64,000 nucleotides of DNA. It comes from JBDIAG01 sp047974565. Lineage in GTDB: Bacteria > Actinomycetota > Actinomycetes > Actinomycetales > CAWJMD01. The position numbers and the translations under genes were made by a program. Below are positions 7,637 through 16,544 of the stretch, piece by piece. The stretch covers positions 1 through 64,000 of the forward strand of contig JBKECN010000014.1 of NCBI GenBank assembly GCA_047974565.1, read 5' to 3'. The notes under the pieces are model-generated. The model did not search any database. It was not told where the DNA came from and was given only the letters and a program-made list of their open reading frames with translations. Numbering within the stretch: the stretch's first letter is position 1; each line of letters begins with the position of its first letter.

Positions 7637-8518
7637 TCAGTCTCCGCGCACCAGCCGGGCATGGGCCAACCAGTCCCGGGCCTTCTCGGCGTGCGCGAGG
7701 TCGATGTGCTGACCACGAAAGCGCACCGCCCCCTGACCCTTGGCCACCGCCTGATCCATCGTGTCCACCAGGTCGGCGTAGTAGGCCACCTCCTCGTCCG
7801 AGGGAGTGAACACGTCGTTGACCACGGGCACGTGGGAGGGGTGGATGGCGATCATCCCCCGAAAACCCAGCTGCAAACCGTAGTCGGCGAACGAGCGCAA
7901 GCCCTCCAGGTCGTCCAGGTCCTCCCACAGGCCGGTGAGTGGATGGAGCCCGAACTGCCTGCACGCCAGCAGGATCCGGCTGCGGAGGTAGAGGGTCTCG
8001 GAGCCTTCGCGGGACTGCCGGTAGCCCACCGCTCTGGCGATGTCGGCGTGCTCGGAGGTGGGCCCGATCATCGCCCCGACTCGGGGCGAGGCGCCGGCGA
8101 TCTCGACGCAGTTGGTGATCGCCGCGACCATCTCCACCGGAACGATGAGATCCAGCCCCTCGGCTCCGTTGCGCGCTTCGAACCAGTCGATGAGCGTCTC
8201 CCAGCGCAGGACATCGTCGCGGGTGCTCACCTTGGGCACGAAGAGGCCGTCCAGCGCCGGGCAGACCACTGCCTCCAGATCCGCGCCGGCCTGGCGAGTG
8301 GCCAGGGCGTTGGGCCGCACGAACAGACCAAGGCGGGGGTGCTTCTCGCGAAGAGCGGTCAACGCGGCCCGGACCGTGTCACGCGCCTCGGCCTTGAGGT
8401 CGCCCGGGACGGAGTCCTCCAGGTCGAGCACGACACAGTCGGCCCCGGCGGCCACCGCATTGTCGGCCCAGTGCGGCTTGTGGCCGGGTACGAACAGGAT
8501 GCTGCGGTACGGATGCAT
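7637..8518 (-). CDS. HpcH/HpaI-type CoA ester lyase (citrate lyase beta-like)
   Basis: This 293-residue protein has the CitE-like pattern RSILFVPGHKP at the N-terminus, then DCVVLDLEDSVP (metal/substrate loop), LFVRPNALAT, VPKVSTRDDV, VPVEMVAAI with the metal-binding Glu, and GFRGMIAIHPSHVP near the C-terminus. Relatives cleave or form C-C bonds of malyl-, citramalyl- or beta-methylmalyl-CoA. The gene stops 3 bases from the upstream acyl-CoA synthetase stop/start region (tight operon with the synthetase and enoyl-CoA hydratase). The exact substrate cannot be deduced. Confidence 0.85.
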   Translation of the reverse strand: MHPYRSILFVPGHKPHWADNAVAAGADCVVLDLEDSVPGDLKAEARDTVRAALTALREKHPRLGLFVRPNALATRQAGADLEAVVCPALDGLFVPKVSTRDDVLRWETLIDWFEARNGAEGLDLIVPVEMVAAITNCVEIAGASPRVGAMIGPTSEHADIARAVGYRQSREGSETLYLRSRILLACRQFGLHPLTGLWEDLDDLEGLRSFADYGLQLGFRGMIAIHPSHVPVVNDVFTPSDEEVAYYADLVDTMDQAVAKGQGAVRFRGQHIDLAHAEKARDWLAHARLVRGD

Positions 8519-8521
8519 GAC

Positions 8522-10189
8522 TCAGGCCTCCGCCCCGACCCGGGTCCGGTCGTGAGTGTCCTCGGTGACTCCCAAACCGCGCAGGCTAGCCTTCTGCACC
8601 CGCTGGCTGGGAGTCTTGGGCAACTCCTCGACGAACCTCAGATACCTCGGGACGGCGAAGTCCGGGATCCGTTCGTCGCACCACTCCCACACGCTTTGCG
8701 GGCTGGCCGCTTCACCGAGGATGACGTAGGCCATCACCTCGTCTTCGCCCGCCTCGGTATCGGCTGGCACCGCGATCACCGCGCACTCCAGCACACTCGG
8801 GTGGCTGAGTACCGCGGTCTCTATCTCGTAGGAACTGATGTTCTCACCGCGGCGCCGCAGGGCGTCCTTGAAGCGGTCCACGAAGTAGAACCAGCCGTCC
8901 TCGTCGCGGCGCAGGGCATCTCCGGTGTGGAACCACAGGTTCCGCCAGGCCTCGACGGTCTTGTCGGGCATGTTGAAGTAGCCCATGCTGCAGGTGAAAG
9001 GGTGCCGAGGACGGATGACAAGCTCACCGATCTCCCCTACCGGTACCTCCTCGTCCGTGTCCGGATCCACCAGTCGGACGTCGAACCACTCGTCCGCGGC
9101 AAGGCCGGCCGCGCCCGCCGGGCGTGCGGCCCCGTACGGCGACAGGATCGGCGCGGAGGTCTCGGTGAGACCGAAGACCTCGACGAAGGCCTCGATCCCG
9201 AAGCGCCGGCGCATCGGCTCCAGGATGGTCGATGCGGTGGGTGCGGCGAAGACAGCGCGCAGCGGGTTGTCCGCGTCGTCCGGGCGTTCTTCCTGCTTGT
9301 ACACGAAGTCCATCATCACGCCGATGAAGTTCGTCACCGTGACCCGGCTCTCCCGCAACTGATCGACCCATCTACTCGCGGAGAACCTGCTGCGCAGAAC
9401 GAGTCTGGCGCCGGCGACGATCGTCGGATAGGCGGCCATGAACTGTGCGTTGCCGTGGAAGAGCGGCGTCACCGTCATCCAGGCGTCCTGCGAGGTCAGG
9501 CGCACCAGGCTGACGCACTCGTCGGCGAAGAAGTACATCTGGGCGTGCGGCATCGCCACGCCCTTGGACGGCCCGGTGGTGCCGGAGGTGAACAGCACCG
9601 AGGCCAGATCCTGCGGGCTGACCGCGGGCAGGTCGACATCCTCGCGGGCGGTCTCCAGCTCCTCCCAACGTTCCGCCTCGAAACCGTTGGCGCGCAACAG
9701 ATCTATCGCCGCGTCCGCGGAACCGGTGTCGATCACCCAGAACTTGACGATGTCGCGGGCATCGTCTGCGATGACCATGAAGCGCTCCGCATAGACGTCC
9801 TCGATCACGGCCAGCTTGGCGGCCACCGTACGAACCTGGTGGGCGAGGAAGTCGCGTTCATAGGCGGTGTTGATCGGCACCTCGACCAACCCGGCCATCG
9901 AGACCCCGAGCCAGGTGCGCACGAAACGCGAGGAGTTCGCCGCCACCAGAATGACGCGGTCACCGGGCACGGAGTCACCGCCGGCCACCGCACCGTGTGC
10001 CAGCAGGTTTCGCCCGACCCGCTCGGCCGCAGCGAGGATCTGCGCGTACGTCCAGGTGGCGCCCTCCTCAGGCACGTCCAGCCAGACCTGCTCGCCACGG
10101 GTGGCGGCCTGATGCCGCAGGATCGTCGGAAGCGCCCACTGGCTCCGGTCGAAGGTGGGGCGTAGGTCCTGGTAGAACTGCTGCGTCAT
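8522..10189 (-). CDS. AMP-dependent acyl-CoA synthetase / ligase (ANL superfamily)
   Basis: The protein has 555 residues with the ANL motifs: P-loop-like LFTSGTTGPSKG near residue 205, VFGLTETSAPI near 335, WFHTGD near 415, and DRFKDALRRRGENISSYEIE near 432 (hinge and the A8-A10 region). It activates a carboxylic acid with ATP to an acyl-adenylate and then a CoA thioester. The start is preceded by AAGGAGCAGTC. Its ATG overlaps the stop of the enoyl-CoA hydratase gene (ATGA), showing translational coupling. The chain-length or ring specificity is not readable. Confidence 0.9.
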   Translation of the reverse strand: MTQQFYQDLRPTFDRSQWALPTILRHQAATRGEQVWLDVPEEGATWTYAQILAAAERVGRNLLAHGAVAGGDSVPGDRVILVAANSSRFVRTWLGVSMAGLVEVPINTAYERDFLAHQVRTVAAKLAVIEDVYAERFMVIADDARDIVKFWVIDTGSADAAIDLLRANGFEAERWEELETAREDVDLPAVSPQDLASVLFTSGTTGPSKGVAMPHAQMYFFADECVSLVRLTSQDAWMTVTPLFHGNAQFMAAYPTIVAGARLVLRSRFSASRWVDQLRESRVTVTNFIGVMMDFVYKQEERPDDADNPLRAVFAAPTASTILEPMRRRFGIEAFVEVFGLTETSAPILSPYGAARPAGAAGLAADEWFDVRLVDPDTDEEVPVGEIGELVIRPRHPFTCSMGYFNMPDKTVEAWRNLWFHTGDALRRDEDGWFYFVDRFKDALRRRGENISSYEIETAVLSHPSVLECAVIAVPADTEAGEDEVMAYVILGEAASPQSVWEWCDERIPDFAVPRYLRFVEELPKTPSQRVQKASLRGLGVTEDTHDRTRVGAEA

Positions 10190-11001
10190 GACTGCTCCTT
10201 CGTCGGCGTCTGCGCGCGGGCCCGGCGAAAGTCCGGCCGACGCTTTTCCAGGAAGGCCTGGGCGCCTTCCAGCATGTCCTCACTGCCGATCGCCTGGATG
10301 AGAGCCAGCAGGCCACCGGTCATGTTGTCCCGCGAGGCGTTCCACCACTGGTTCGAACTCACCTTGGTGATCTCCAGATAGCGCGGGCTCAGGCGTCGGA
10401 TCTCACCCACCCAGCGGTTCACCGCCTCGACGAGGGCGTCGTCCTCGGTGATCTCGTTCACCAGGCCGAGGTCCAGAGCCTGCTCGGCGGTGTATCGCCG
10501 GCACAACATCGCCATCTCCTTGGCGCGCTTCTCCCCGATCTGCACTGCCAGCAGGTTGGTGGCCCCGAGCACGGGCGCTGAGCCAACCTTGGGCCCGGTC
10601 TGACCGAACGTGGATCGGCGAGTGGCGATGGCGAAGTCACAGGCCACGACGAGTTCGTTGCCACCACCCGCGGCGGCACCGTCCACCGCAGCGATCACCG
10701 GCCGGGGACACGCCCGGATGGCGTCCACCAGGCGCAGCGAGGTGGTGAACAGAGCGCGCAACTGTTCGGGGTCGGGCTCGCCCAACTGGTCGAGCGCGCC
10801 ACCGGCGCAGAAGGCGCCACCGGCGCCGGTGATCACCACCGCGTCGGCCTGGGCCGCGTCCTCGATGGCACCGATCATCGTGCGGGCCATCGCGAGGTCG
10901 TAGGCATTGCGCCGGTCGGGCCGGTTGATGGTGATCCACAGTGTCTCGTCGCGCCAGTCCACCTGGACGGGCTCGCCGGACGGAGCCGGGGTCTGCGTCA
11001 T
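10186..11001 (-). CDS. Enoyl-CoA hydratase/isomerase (crotonase) family protein
   Basis: This 271-residue crotonase-fold protein has the oxyanion-hole segments ITGAGGAFCAGGALDQ and AAVDGAAAGGGNELVVACDFAIA, followed by FGQTGPKVGSAP. The usual catalytic Glu positions are partly altered, so it may be a hydratase, isomerase or C-C hydrolase. The ATG at 11001 is chosen because AAGGAGTGCTG precedes it. A GTG two codons upstream is possible. It is the first gene of the synthetase/lyase operon and is divergent from korA. Confidence 0.85.
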   Translation of the reverse strand: MTQTPAPSGEPVQVDWRDETLWITINRPDRRNAYDLAMARTMIGAIEDAAQADAVVITGAGGAFCAGGALDQLGEPDPEQLRALFTTSLRLVDAIRACPRPVIAAVDGAAAGGGNELVVACDFAIATRRSTFGQTGPKVGSAPVLGATNLLAVQIGEKRAKEMAMLCRRYTAEQALDLGLVNEITEDDALVEAVNRWVGEIRRLSPRYLEITKVSSNQWWNASRDNMTGGLLALIQAIGSEDMLEGAQAFLEKRRPDFRRARAQTPTKEQS

Positions 11002-11054
11002 CAGCACTCCTTCGGGTGATGGCGAGGCGGGCCTTGTCGCCGATCTGTGACCAA

Positions 11055-11080
11055 TCTATGCTGTTCATAATCAGCAATCA
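11055..11080. promoter_or_regulatory. AT-rich element in the divergent crotonase / korA promoter region
   Basis: The 237-bp divergent gap (11002-11238) contains one A/T-rich stretch, ATCTATGCTGTTCATAATCAGCAATCAAG. Its core CTGTTCATAATCAG (11061-11074) is an imperfect inverted repeat (CTG...CAG). Position and composition suggest an operator serving one or both promoters. The reverse complement carries CTGATTAT like other islands in the window. Confidence 0.35.
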
Positions 11081-11238
11081 AGATCCGGTCGTTGCCGACC
11101 TCTGCGGAACCCGTGCTCGGGTCCGCGCCGACGGTAGGGAATCGGCCGGGCACGGTTGCCGCGATGGGCTGGCCGAAGCCCGCCGCGTCACCCACACCGC
11201 ACCAGCGCACGATGCCGGTGCAAGGAACCGAGGAACGC

Positions 11239-13131
11239 ATGACCAAGACCGTTGAGGAACTCGACCGCGTCATCATCCGCTTCGCCGGCGACTCCGGCGA
11301 CGGGATGCAGCTCACCGGAGACCGGTTCACCCAGGAGACCGCCTCGTTCGGCAACGACCTGTCGACGCTGCCGAACTTCCCGGCCGAGATCCGGGCCCCG
11401 GCCGGAACCGTCCATGGGGTGAGCTCCTTCCAGTTGCACTTCGCCAACTGGGACATCCTCACACCGGGAGACCGCCCGGACATCCTGGTGGCGATGAATC
11501 CGGCGGCGCTGCGGGCCAATATCGCCGACCTGCGCCCGGGGGCCACCATCGTCGTGGACAGCCACGACTTCACCCCACGCAACCTGTCCAAGGCCGGCTA
11601 CACGTCCAACCCGCTGGAAGACGAGTCCCTGGACGGCTTCGCGGTGCACGCCATCGACCTGACGGACATGGCGGTGGGCGCGGTCAAGGAGCATGGGCTG
11701 AGCCGCAAGGATGCGGCGCGCTGCAAGAACATGGTCGCGCTCGGATTGCTGTCCTGGATGTACGGCCGGCCCGCTGAGGGCACGATCGCCTTCCTGCGCT
11801 CGCGCTTTCACGCCCGGCCCACCCTACGAGACGCGAATATCGATGCGTTCCGTGCGGGATTCAACTTCGGCGAGACCACCGAGGCCTTCGCGGTCTCGTA
11901 CACGGTGCGCCCGGCGCGACTCAAGCCCGGCACCTACCGCAACATCACCGGCAACCTCGCCCTTGCCTACGGGCTGGTCGCGGCCGGCGAGCTCAGCGGC
12001 CTGCCGGTGTTCCTCGGTGCGTACCCGATCACCCCGGCCTCGGACATCCTGCACGAGTTGTCCAAGCTCAAGCACTTCGACGTCACGACCTTCCAGGCTG
12101 AGGACGAGATCGCCGCTGCCGGAGCGGCTCTCGGCGCGGCTTATGGCGGCAGCCTGGCTGTCACGTCATCGTCCGGGCCAGGGATCTCGCTGAAGTCCGA
12201 GACGCTCGGCCTGGCAGTGATGCTTGAGTTGCCGATGATCGTCGTGGACGTCCAGCGCGGGGGCCCGTCCACCGGGCTGCCCACCAAGACCGAGCAGTCC
12301 GATCTGTTGATGGCGATGTTCGGACGCAACGGCGAGGCCCCGCTGCCGGTGCTGGCCGCCAACTCTCCCTCGGACTGCTTCGATGCCGCGATCGAGGCCG
12401 CCAGGATCGCCATCACCTACCGCACCCCGGTGATCCTGCTCTCGGACGGGTACCTGGCCAACGGGTCAGAGCCATGGCGACTGCCCGAGCCCTACGACCT
12501 GACCCCGATCGAACCGGGTCAGGCCGCCGGGCCGAACCAGGTCGACGAGGACGGCACCGAGTCCTTCCTGCCCTATCAGCGCGACCCCCGCACTCTGGCC
12601 AGGCCCTGGGCACCACCCGGCACCGCCGGCCTGGAACACCGGATCGGCGGGCTGGAGAAGGAGGACGGCACTGGCGAGATCTCCTACGACCCCGAGAATC
12701 ACGACCTCATGGTGCGCCTGCGCCAGGCCAAGGTGGATGGGGTGCAGGTTCCCGACGCCGCGGTCGACGACCCGAGCGGCGAGGCCGACCTGCTCGTCGT
12801 GGGCTGGGGGTCGACCTACGGGCCGATCGGCGCCGGCGTGCGGCGAGTCCGACGAGCCGGGCACGATGTAGCCCAACTTCATCTGCGCCACCTCAACCCG
12901 CTGCCCGCCAACCTCGGGGACATCCTGCGCAGCTACCGGCGAGTGCTCGTCCCGGAGATGAACCTGGGCCAGCTGGCACTGCTGCTGCGAGGGCGCTACC
13001 TGGTGGATGTGCACAGTCACACCAGCGTGCGGGGCCTGCCCTTCGGGGCCGAGCAAACCGAGCAGATGCTGCTGGACAACCTCTCCGAACTGGCCGGCGA
13101 ACTGGCCGACACGAAAGGACACGCGCGATGA
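11239..13131 (+). CDS. korA: 2-oxoacid:ferredoxin oxidoreductase, alpha (gamma-alpha fused) subunit
   Basis: The 630-residue protein fuses the gamma domain (IRFAGDSGDGMQLTGDRF at the N-terminus, with FPAEIRAPAGT) to the alpha domain (LGAYPITPASDILHEL near 265, SSSGPGISLKSET near 310, VDVQRGGPSTGLPTKTEQSDL near 338). This is the architecture of the oxygen-tolerant KorA of mycobacteria. With KorB it oxidatively decarboxylates a 2-oxoacid such as 2-oxoglutarate to the acyl-CoA and reduces ferredoxin. The start at MTKTVEEL is preferred (GAGGAACGC upstream); a longer start at 11212 is possible. It overlaps korB by ATGA. Confidence 0.9.
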   Translation: MTKTVEELDRVIIRFAGDSGDGMQLTGDRFTQETASFGNDLSTLPNFPAEIRAPAGTVHGVSSFQLHFANWDILTPGDRPDILVAMNPAALRANIADLRPGATIVVDSHDFTPRNLSKAGYTSNPLEDESLDGFAVHAIDLTDMAVGAVKEHGLSRKDAARCKNMVALGLLSWMYGRPAEGTIAFLRSRFHARPTLRDANIDAFRAGFNFGETTEAFAVSYTVRPARLKPGTYRNITGNLALAYGLVAAGELSGLPVFLGAYPITPASDILHELSKLKHFDVTTFQAEDEIAAAGAALGAAYGGSLAVTSSSGPGISLKSETLGLAVMLELPMIVVDVQRGGPSTGLPTKTEQSDLLMAMFGRNGEAPLPVLAANSPSDCFDAAIEAARIAITYRTPVILLSDGYLANGSEPWRLPEPYDLTPIEPGQAAGPNQVDEDGTESFLPYQRDPRTLARPWAPPGTAGLEHRIGGLEKEDGTGEISYDPENHDLMVRLRQAKVDGVQVPDAAVDDPSGEADLLVVGWGSTYGPIGAGVRRVRRAGHDVAQLHLRHLNPLPANLGDILRSYRRVLVPEMNLGQLALLLRGRYLVDVHSHTSVRGLPFGAEQTEQMLLDNLSELAGELADTKGHAR

Positions 13132-14192
13132 AGACCCAACAGGTGCACACCTCGCCGCTGGCGGGCCTGCGGGAGATTCCGATCAGCGACGCCAGGCAGA
13201 CCCGCAAGGACTACGCCAGCGACCAGGAGGTCCGGTGGTGTCCGGGGTGTGGCGACTACGTCATTCTCAACGCGGTCCAGAGCTTCCTGCCCGAACTGGG
13301 GCTGCGCCGGGAGAACATCGCCTTCGTCTCCGGCATCGGATGCTCGAGCCGGTTCCCCTACTACCTCAACACCTATGGCATGCATTCCATCCACGGCCGA
13401 GCCCCGGCGATCGCCACCGGCCTGGCCACCGCCCGAGCCGACCTCAGCGTCTGGGTGGTCACCGGTGACGGAGACGCCTTGTCGATCGGCGGCAACCACC
13501 TCATGCACGCCCTACGTCGCAACGTCAACCTCACCATCCTGTTGTTCAACAACCGGATCTACGGCCTCACCAAGGGACAGTCCTCCCCCACCTCGGAGGT
13601 CGGCAAGGTCACCAAGTCCACGCCCATGGGGCTGGTCGACAACCCGGTGAACCCGGTGTCGCTGGCGTTGGGTGCCGAAGCGACCTTCGTCGCTCGGACC
13701 ATCGACTCGGACCGCAAGCACCTCACCGGCGTGCTACGCGCAGCGGCCGCCCACCGCGGAGCGGCTCTCGTCGAGATCTACCAGAACTGCCCGATCTTCA
13801 ACGACGGTGCCTTCGACGAACTGCTCGGCAGCGACGACGGAGTGATCCGCCTCGAGGCCGGCCAGCCGGTGCGATTCGGCCCCGACGAGCGCTACCTGGT
13901 GGCCCGTGACCCGGCCTCCGGCGGGATGGACGTGGTGGACTCGAGCGTGCACCCCGATCGCGAGCCGATCGTGCACAACCCGGGCTTGGCGGACCCCTCG
14001 CAGGCCTTCAGCCTGTCCCGGCTCACCGACGCCGGGACCATGCGCCGCTCGCCGATCGGCATCTTCCGGCAGGTGGAAAGGCCCAGCTACGACGACGAGG
14101 CTCGTCAGCAGGTGGCCCTGGCAAAGGGCTCACACCGCGCCGCCGACCTGCGTGCCCTCATCCGGGGCAGCGACACCTGGACGGTTGGCTAA
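13128..14192 (+). CDS. korB: 2-oxoacid:ferredoxin oxidoreductase, beta (TPP-binding) subunit
   Basis: The protein has 354 residues. It shows RWCPGCGDY near residue 38 (Fe-S/TPP region), GIGCSSRFPYY, HSIHGRAPAIATG, and the thiamine diphosphate motif VVTGDGDALSIGGNH ending with NNRIYGLTKGQ. It forms the active site with KorA. The ATG overlaps the korA stop, so subunits are made in step. Reduced ferredoxin from this enzyme could feed the P450 system encoded just downstream, which is unusual and is discussed under findings. Confidence 0.9.
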   Translation: MKTQQVHTSPLAGLREIPISDARQTRKDYASDQEVRWCPGCGDYVILNAVQSFLPELGLRRENIAFVSGIGCSSRFPYYLNTYGMHSIHGRAPAIATGLATARADLSVWVVTGDGDALSIGGNHLMHALRRNVNLTILLFNNRIYGLTKGQSSPTSEVGKVTKSTPMGLVDNPVNPVSLALGAEATFVARTIDSDRKHLTGVLRAAAAHRGAALVEIYQNCPIFNDGAFDELLGSDDGVIRLEAGQPVRFGPDERYLVARDPASGGMDVVDSSVHPDREPIVHNPGLADPSQAFSLSRLTDAGTMRRSPIGIFRQVERPSYDDEARQQVALAKGSHRAADLRALIRGSDTWTVG

Positions 14193-14206
14193 GCTGCACA
14201 CACAAG

Positions 14207-14241
14207 AGCCGGATCGCAGCCCGAGGGGCGGCGATCCGGCT
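14207..14241. terminator. Hairpin between convergent korB and ferredoxin genes
   Basis: AGCCGGATCGC (14207-14217) and GCGATCCGGCT (14231-14241) form a perfect 11-bp stem with a 13-nt loop. It lies 15 bp after the korB stop and 12 bp from the stop of the converging ferredoxin gene, so it can serve both. There is no clear T-tract, as is common in high-GC actinobacteria. Confidence 0.7.
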
Positions 14242-14252
14242 GATTGAGAGGG

Positions 14253-14444
14253 CTATTCGATGGACAGTGCCCGCTCCGGGCAGGCGTCCACGCCGCGCTG
14301 GGCGGCGTCTTCGAGCTCGGGTGGCACGTCCGGGGTCAGAATGACGACATGGCCGTCCTCTTCCGCCAGATCGAAGACCTCCGGGGCCGTCATGTTGCAC
14401 AGGCCGTGGCCCTGGCACCGCTCGTCGTCTGCTCGTACCTTCAT
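14253..14444 (-). CDS. [3Fe-4S]-type ferredoxin with CxxHxxC motif
   Basis: This 63-residue protein has C10-QGHGL-C16 and a C-terminal CP (VDACPERAL). In such actinobacterial ferredoxins the position of the second cluster cysteine is another residue, here His. They usually carry a 3Fe-4S cluster and donate electrons to P450s. The gene is divergent from the P450 gene (gap 134 bp). This supports a redox partnership with the P450 and the ferredoxin reductase encoded downstream of it. Confidence 0.85.
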   Translation of the reverse strand: MKVRADDERCQGHGLCNMTAPEVFDLAEEDGHVVILTPDVPPELEDAAQRGVDACPERALSIE

Positions 14445-14536
14445 CGCTACCTCCAGCCGATCACCGTGGGCCCGTACCGGTTCAGGACCATCTCACCGTC
14501 ATGATGTGAGACGCAACCCTTGACGTGAACGGGCAT

Positions 14537-14569
14537 TGATATAACTATTATCAGGAAAATGCCAAGGAG
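14537..14569 (+). promoter_or_regulatory. Operator-like inverted repeat and ribosome binding site before the P450
   Basis: TGATA (14537-14541) and TATCA (14549-14553) form an inverted repeat around 7 bases in the ferredoxin/P450 divergent region. AAGGAGG follows at 14563-14569 and places the P450 start at the GTG at 14579. The inverted repeat is a plausible TetR-type operator. No regulator gene lies beside it. Confidence 0.4.
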
Positions 14570-14578
14570 GGTATAGCC

Positions 14579-15877
14579 GTGAGCGAAGAAAGCACGAGTC
14601 CAGAGGCCACGTCGACCGGGCAGACCACCCAGACGGAGCCTCGGTGTCCGGTGGTGCATTTCGATCACCACTCACCCGAGCACGCCCACGATCCGGTCGG
14701 GGCCTACCACGAACTGCGTTCCAGCACCCCGGTCGCCTGGACCGAGGCCCACGGCGGCTTCTGGGTGCTCTCGGACTACCAGAGCGTCTTCGACGCCTCC
14801 CGTGACGACGACCTGTTCTCTTCGGCCCGGCACGAATCCGGCGGCGACGGCCTGGCCATCGTCATCCCGAAAGCCCCGACCGCCTTCCACATTCCGATCG
14901 AGCTCGACCCACCGGACTTCCGGCCGTACCGCAAGGTGGTCAACAAGGTCACCGCCCCGGCCGCGGTGAAGAAGCTCGACAAGGTGATCGAGGACTACGT
15001 CACCGGTTTCATCGACGAGATCATCGAGTCCGGTTCCGCGGACCTGGCTTTCGTCGCCGGAGTGCCCGCCGCGGTGACCGTCGACTGGCTCGGCCTGGAC
15101 GCAGCGGAGTACCAGCGTTACGTCGACGCCATGCACACGCTGGTCTCGGCTCCCCCCGGCTCCCCGGAGTACGAGCACGCCCAGAACGTGGCGGTGCCCT
15201 GGGTCCAGGAGACGGTGAAGAAGCACATCGCCCAGCGCCGGGAGAACCCCACCGACGACGCCACCAGCGCCTTCATCGCCGCCGAGGTGGATGGGCGGGC
15301 GATGAGCGACGAGGAGATCTACTCCATCCTCGAACTCCTCATCTCCGGCGGCGTGGGGACCACCGCATCGCTGGTGACCCAGGCGCTGGTGTGGATGGCC
15401 CAGCACCCCCAGGAGCGGCAACGCCTGATCGACGACCCGGAGATGGTTGACGTAGCCGTCGAGGAGTTCCTGCGGGTCTTCTCCCCCACCCAGGCGCTGG
15501 CCCGCACCATCATGGACGACGCCGACTTCCACGGATGCCCGGTGCGCGCCGGCGATCGCGCCCTGCTCAGTTGGGCCTCGGCCAACCGGGATCCCGGCCA
15601 GTTCGAGGACCCCGACACCATCGACATCACTCGCTGGCCCAACCGGCACATGGCCTTCGGCCTGGGTATCCACCGCTGTGCCGGATCACACCTGGGGCGC
15701 GCGATGGGCCGGGAGATGATCGGCCAGGTACTGCGACGGATGCCCGACTACGAGGTGGACCTGGACGCCGTGGTCACCTACCCGGACCAGGGCACCAATG
15801 CCGGGTACCACAAGATCCCGTGCACGTTCACGCCGGGACCACGTCTCGGGCCGCCACTGTTCTCCGGGCGCCCCTGA
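14579..15877 (+). CDS. Cytochrome P450 monooxygenase
   Basis: The protein has 432 residues with a GTG start and a strong ribosome binding site. The heme loop is FGLGIHRCAGSHLGR with the cysteine ligand at about residue 367. The K-helix E-x-x-R is in EEFLRVFSP. The I-helix reads ISGGVGTTAS, so the acidic residue that usually precedes the conserved Thr is Gly, a departure from the usual oxygen-activation pair. It is soluble, with no membrane anchor. It likely receives electrons from the divergent ferredoxin via the ferredoxin reductase at 16.5 kb. The substrate is unknown. The coding end runs into a 66-bp tandem repeat. Confidence 0.9.
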   Translation: MSEESTSPEATSTGQTTQTEPRCPVVHFDHHSPEHAHDPVGAYHELRSSTPVAWTEAHGGFWVLSDYQSVFDASRDDDLFSSARHESGGDGLAIVIPKAPTAFHIPIELDPPDFRPYRKVVNKVTAPAAVKKLDKVIEDYVTGFIDEIIESGSADLAFVAGVPAAVTVDWLGLDAAEYQRYVDAMHTLVSAPPGSPEYEHAQNVAVPWVQETVKKHIAQRRENPTDDATSAFIAAEVDGRAMSDEEIYSILELLISGGVGTTASLVTQALVWMAQHPQERQRLIDDPEMVDVAVEEFLRVFSPTQALARTIMDDADFHGCPVRAGDRALLSWASANRDPGQFEDPDTIDITRWPNRHMAFGLGIHRCAGSHLGRAMGREMIGQVLRRMPDYEVDLDAVVTYPDQGTNAGYHKIPCTFTPGPRLGPPLFSGRP

Positions 15878-16001
15878 TGCTGGCCGCCATGACTTGCCCC
15901 GGCCCCGCCGCTCGAGCCATCGCTGTTCTCCGGACGCCCCTGATGCTGGCCGCCATGACTTACCCCGGCCCCGCGGCTCGAGCCATCGCTGTTCTCCGGG
16001 C
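15859..16001 (+). repeat. 66-bp tandem repeat, about 2.2 copies, at the 3' end of the P450 gene
   Basis: GTTCTCCGG recurs at 15859, 15925 and 15991, with the intervening sequence (GATGCTGGCCGCCATGACTT...CCCCGGCCCCG...CTCGAGCCATCGCT) nearly identical in two units. The P450 stop lies in the first unit. The period is a multiple of three, but the stop codon is present in each unit, so it does not extend the protein. Confidence 0.8.
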
Positions 16002-16049
16002 ACCTGAGTGGCCGTGCGTGGTGAAACCCGCTGCCCCCAGGCGGATCTG

Positions 16050-16544
16050 ATGGGTCGGGTGGGAATCGACGACATCGAGGATCTGCGGGGGCTGGGCCTG
16101 GGCGACCAGAGCCGAGCCGCGCTGCTGGACGCGGCCACCGAATGCACCGTCTGCTTCGCCGCCACCGACGGCTGGCCGGCCGGGGTGGTGATGAGTTTTC
16201 TGGTGCACGAGGACGCCCTGTGGCTGACCGCGGTCCAGGGCCGCGCGCACGTGCGTGCGGTGCAAGCCGATCCCCGGGTGACCTTTGTCATCACCAGCGC
16301 AGGCACCGGCCTGCCACGCCAGATGCTCGCCCTGCGAGCCCGGATCGTCGTGCACGACGACGAGGAGACCAGGCGCTGGTTCCTGCCGGCCTTCGCCCAG
16401 CGGATGGCACCGGCTGACCCGGAGAGCTTCGTCCGGCTCCTGGACAGCCCCAACCGAGTGTTCTTCGAGGCCACCGAAATCCGGGTAGCGGTGAGTCACG
16501 ACTCGACGAAGATGCCTGGTGACGGCCGGGGAGGCAAGGCATGA
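16050..16544 (+). CDS. Pyridoxamine 5'-phosphate oxidase-family (flavin-binding split-barrel) protein
   Basis: This 164-residue protein has the split-barrel pattern AALLDAATECTVCFAATD, then PAGVVMSFLVHEDALWLTAV, G-R-A-H-V-R-A-V-Q-A-D-P-R-V-T-F and a C-terminal VFFEATEIRVAV strand. Relatives bind FMN, F420 or heme. The function here is unknown. The start at 16050 is chosen; an in-frame GTG at 16008 is possible and neither has a strong binding site. The stop overlaps the ATG of the ferredoxin reductase gene (ATGA), so it is in the P450 operon. Confidence 0.75.
   Translation: MGRVGIDDIEDLRGLGLGDQSRAALLDAATECTVCFAATDGWPAGVVMSFLVHEDALWLTAVQGRAHVRAVQADPRVTFVITSAGTGLPRQMLALRARIVVHDDEETRRWFLPAFAQRMAPADPESFVRLLDSPNRVFFEATEIRVAVSHDSTKMPGDGRGGKA

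Noticed and set aside
7508..10165. An 885-codon plus-strand open frame opposite the lyase and synthetase genes
   Set aside because: It has no recognisable domain and crosses gene boundaries of well-supported genes on the other strand.
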